From: Planctomycetales bacterium
GTDB lineage: Bacteria; Planctomycetota; Planctomycetia; Pirellulales; Thermoguttaceae
Direction of reading: 5' to 3'
Assembly (NCBI GenBank): GCA_007119795.1
Contig: SKOZ01000022.1
Coordinates: forward strand, 1 to 23,401
DNA length: 23,401 nt
Shown here: positions 21,032 through 23,401 of the stretch, in pieces
Layout: the number at the start of each line of letters is the position of its first letter
Position numbering within the stretch: the stretch's first letter is position 1
Position numbers and translations under genes: made by a program
Notes under the pieces: generated by a model
The model's input: the letters and a program-made list of their open reading frames with translations, nothing else
Databases searched by the model: none
What the model was told of the DNA's origin: nothing

Positions 21032-23401
21032 CTAATCCCGGCCGAAAAGGGTGATCGACTGCACGGTCCGCTGCCGCTCCTCGCGCTCGTCGGGGAGGTG
21101 GCCCTTGAACCACGCCTTGGCACGGTAGCGGAACTGGTCGTCGCCGGTCGGGAGGGTCTCGGCGGGCGGAGCGTGCAGGGCGAGGGGAAACTGCCGGTGC
21201 GGCTCGACGGCGGTGTCGGGACGCTCGTGGCAACCGACGCACCCCTTCCGCTCACCTGGCCGAACGTACATCCAGAGGATCTGGTTTCCTACGACGTAAC
21301 GGTCGCTGTCGAGCACCTGGAGGTGGAGGAAGCGGTCGGCGGGCACCTCGACGGCGAACGATCCGTCGGCCGCCAGGGGGACCGTCCCCAACACCCGCCC
21401 CTCGGCACCCCCGTGGTTCTTCCAGGGAAGGCCCTGGTTGGTGTGCGTCTGGTGGCGGGCCACCTGGGGCAACCCCTCGACGACGCGGAGCAGCTTGCCG
21501 CGCTCGCGGACCGCCTCCAACTGCGAGATCCACGCCGAGCTGCAATACAGGGTCCCCGTGAAGCGCCGCTGGCGGATCCCCGGCGAATCGGGGATTATCG
21601 GCGGGACCTCCCGCGGGTGGAGCGGGAGGGCGGCGAAGTCGGCCGTCTGCGGGTCGTTGTATACCAGCGAAAGCTCGCCGGTGGGGATATCGAGCGTGTA
21701 GATGCCCAGGTCGACCGTGTCGGTCGGGCGGCTGCCGCTGACCGACTCGTAGGGCTTCTCGCCGGCGGCCACCAGCAGAGTGTTCTCATCGAGGACGTAG
21801 GGTGTGGTGATCGCCCAGTCCTGCTGCGGTCGCAGGATCGTCTCGCCGAAGCGGCCGTGGGTGAGGATGGGACCGGCCGGCGAGACGAGGACGTAGCTCG
21901 ACGGACCGAACGGCTGCGGCTGGGAGAGCCGCAGTACGCGGTGGCGCAGACCATCGATTCCCCAGTCCGTGTAGCCGCCGTCGATTCGCTGCCAGAACTC
22001 CCGCCGCTCCGGGCCGTAGAGGGTCACGGCGCGGGTGCCGTCGGGGAAGGCACTCAGGAGGTTCCAATCCACCTTGAGGCGGGCGTAGAAGATCTCCAGG
22101 CGGGCGAAGATGAGATTGCCGTAGGGACCGACCACGGTGTCCGAGTCGCGGCCCAGGTTGAAGCCGATGAACTGGATGTCGCTGCCGTCGTCGCCCATCA
22201 CCGCCAGCCCGGTGCAGGGGTAGCCGTGGTACTCGTCGCGGGTCCCCAGCCGCGTGGTGGAGAAGACGATGCGGCCGTCGGGCAGGTAGTGGGGGCTGAC
22301 GTCGTGGTAAGGGCCGCGGGTGAGCTGCCTTAAGCCGCTGCCGTCGGCGTGGATCTCGTAGAGGTGGTACCAGGGAGAGTCCTGCTCGCGGCGGGAGAAG
22401 AGCAGCCGCCGGCCGTCGTAGGAGACGGTCGGATCGGCCACGTAGCCGTCGGCGAAGCGGGTCAGCGGCACCGACACCGGCTCCGGACCGGAGAGGTCGA
22501 GGAGGTACAGGTTCCGCCCGGGGCGATAGACGGGCCCCGAGTCGGTGGTGTTGTGCGTCTGCCGCCAGTTGTCGGTGCGGAAGGTGTTGTAGGGGTTGTG
22601 CTCGCCCTTGATGAAGACGAAGCGTCGCGGCGGTCCGGCGTCGGCGGGGACAAAGACCGGGTGCGGCCGGGGAGGTTCTTCATCGGCCGGCGCCACGCGC
22701 GGGGGGATGCCGCGCCTCCAGATCGCCTCGCGCGCAAGGGCCCGCACCGTCTGGAAGTGGTGCTCGGCCTCGGCGCGGCGGAGCGCCTCGACCGCCTCGG
22801 GCGTGCCGAGCCGATCGAGCGCCTTGGCGGCGGCGTAGCGGACCTCGAGAACGTTCCGCTCGTCGAAGAGGATTTCCGCCAGCAGCGGTACGTGCTCGGT
22901 AGCGCCCAGCTTGCCGAGGGCCGTCACGTAGGCCTCCCGATCGCGGGGCGTGGGGTCGTTGAACTCGTCCTGCCCCACCTGCCAGGTGTCGTGCAGCCGC
23001 TCGGCGAAGAAGCCGTATTCCGCCTCCGGCTTCGACTCGGCCAGCGTGCGCGCCAGCGGCTCGGCGGCCTCCGTGGCTCCCATGAAGACGATCGCCTTGG
23101 TGGCGTTGATGCGGACCCAGCGGTTGGGATGCTCCAGGAGGTTCAGCAGCAGCGGCACGTCGTCCTTCTCGCGGCAGAGCGCAGCGAGAAAGTTCCCCGC
23201 GTAAGGCGGGTCGTCGGCGCTGGCGGGGAACTCCTCGTTGAGCTGCCCGCGGGCGAGCTCGAGAAAGACCTCTCGCTCGGGGATATCGCCCACGCGGCGT
23301 GCTTCGCCCAGCGCCTCGAAGGCGGCGTCGACCACCGCCTGCCGGAGGCCGACCCGGTCGAGCAGCCAGGCGACGATCCGCTGGTGGGGCTCCTCGTCGT
23401 A
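21032..23401 (-). CDS. HzsA-related c-type cytochrome / beta-propeller protein with HEAT-like N-terminal region (5' truncated)
   Basis: About 789 residues are visible, and the frame stays open to the right edge, so the true start is outside; the GTG at 23335 is not a convincing start. The visible order is: HEAT/armadillo-like helical repeats (LLNLLEHPNRWVRINATKAI, then LEVRYAAAKALDRLGTPEAV), a TolB-like propeller (IHADGSGLRQLTRGPYHDVS, then LPDGRIVFSTTR), and the region shared with hydrazine synthase alpha. That region ends in one haem motif, CVGCH, encoded at 21241-21227. It parallels the protein at 10127: both have a DGSxxxxVP strand followed by a PGExxGCVGCH-type segment. Here no cytochrome-like C-terminus follows; the protein stops about 65 residues after the motif. 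More haem motifs may lie beyond the edge. Periplasmic location and redox role are inferred. Confidence 0.85.
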   Translation of the reverse strand, partial: YDEEPHQRIVAWLLDRVGLRQAVVDAAFEALGEARRVGDIPEREVFLELARGQLNEEFPASADDPPYAGNFLAALCREKDDVPLLLNLLEHPNRWVRINATKAIVFMGATEAAEPLARTLAESKPEAEYGFFAERLHDTWQVGQDEFNDPTPRDREAYVTALGKLGATEHVPLLAEILFDERNVLEVRYAAAKALDRLGTPEAVEALRRAEAEHHFQTVRALAREAIWRRGIPPRVAPADEEPPRPHPVFVPADAGPPRRFVFIKGEHNPYNTFRTDNWRQTHNTTDSGPVYRPGRNLYLLDLSGPEPVSVPLTRFADGYVADPTVSYDGRRLLFSRREQDSPWYHLYEIHADGSGLRQLTRGPYHDVSPHYLPDGRIVFSTTRLGTRDEYHGYPCTGLAVMGDDGSDIQFIGFNLGRDSDTVVGPYGNLIFARLEIFYARLKVDWNLLSAFPDGTRAVTLYGPERREFWQRIDGGYTDWGIDGLRHRVLRLSQPQPFGPSSYVLVSPAGPILTHGRFGETILRPQQDWAITTPYVLDENTLLVAAGEKPYESVSGSRPTDTVDLGIYTLDIPTGELSLVYNDPQTADFAALPLHPREVPPIIPDSPGIRQRRFTGTLYCSSAWISQLEAVRERGKLLRVVEGLPQVARHQTHTNQGLPWKNHGGAEGRVLGTVPLAADGSFAVEVPADRFLHLQVLDSDRYVVGNQILWMYVRPGERKGCVGCHERPDTAVEPHRQFPLALHAPPAETLPTGDDQFRYRAKAWFKGHLPDEREERQRTVQSITLFGRD

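Noticed and set aside
1..23401. CRISPR arrays, tRNA genes or insertion sequences
   Set aside because: No regularly spaced repeats, no tRNA-like cloverleaf with conserved arms, and no transposase-like protein were found on either strand by eye.

Overview
The window is GC-rich chromosomal DNA, most probably from a planctomycete (Planctomycetota, Pirellulales-like). The clues are two HzsA-related c-type cytochrome/beta-propeller proteins, DegT-family aminotransferases carrying Tat signals, an exported methyltransferase, and many large secreted proteins of unknown function. This assignment rests on family recognition only. No tRNA, rRNA, CRISPR array, transposase or phage gene was seen.

Layout. 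Bases 1-675 hold the 3' end of a coiled-coil protein gene. It converges on a minus-strand Tad-type secretion/pilus operon read tadA (4459) > tadB > tadC > DUF192 (707). The genes in this operon overlap, except for a REP-like palindrome between tadB and tadC. A plus-strand outer-membrane barrel gene (4884-5990) follows. Next comes a divergent pair of Tat-signal DegT/DnrJ/EryC1/StrS-type PLP enzymes (6007-7368 minus, 7735-9072 plus). They share a 366-bp intergenic region with two candidate promoters and a perfect 10-bp inverted repeat. A signal-peptide-bearing class I methyltransferase (minus, 9139-9735) is divergent from a 1001-residue HzsA-related protein with three CxxCH haem motifs (10127-13132). 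Then come a monofunctional AroH-type chorismate mutase (minus) and a 95-residue helical protein of unknown function (minus).

Bases 14605-20963 on the plus strand form an envelope block. It holds a 920-residue secreted protein with terminal beta-sandwich domains, then a protein made of five POTRA domains, then a separate protein holding the Omp85 beta-barrel. Together the last two make up one BamA equivalent split into two exported polypeptides. Converging on this block is a second HzsA-related protein with N-terminal HEAT-like repeats, truncated by the right edge (21032-23401).

How they work together. Nearly everything here acts at or beyond the inner membrane: Tad secretion, outer-membrane barrels, Bam-type assembly, Tat-exported enzymes and periplasmic cytochromes. 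The strongest candidates for something under-described are the split BamA (POTRA and barrel polypeptides, each with its own signal peptide and each with a long proline-rich arm at the break) and the divergently regulated pair of exported sugar-aminotransferase-like proteins.
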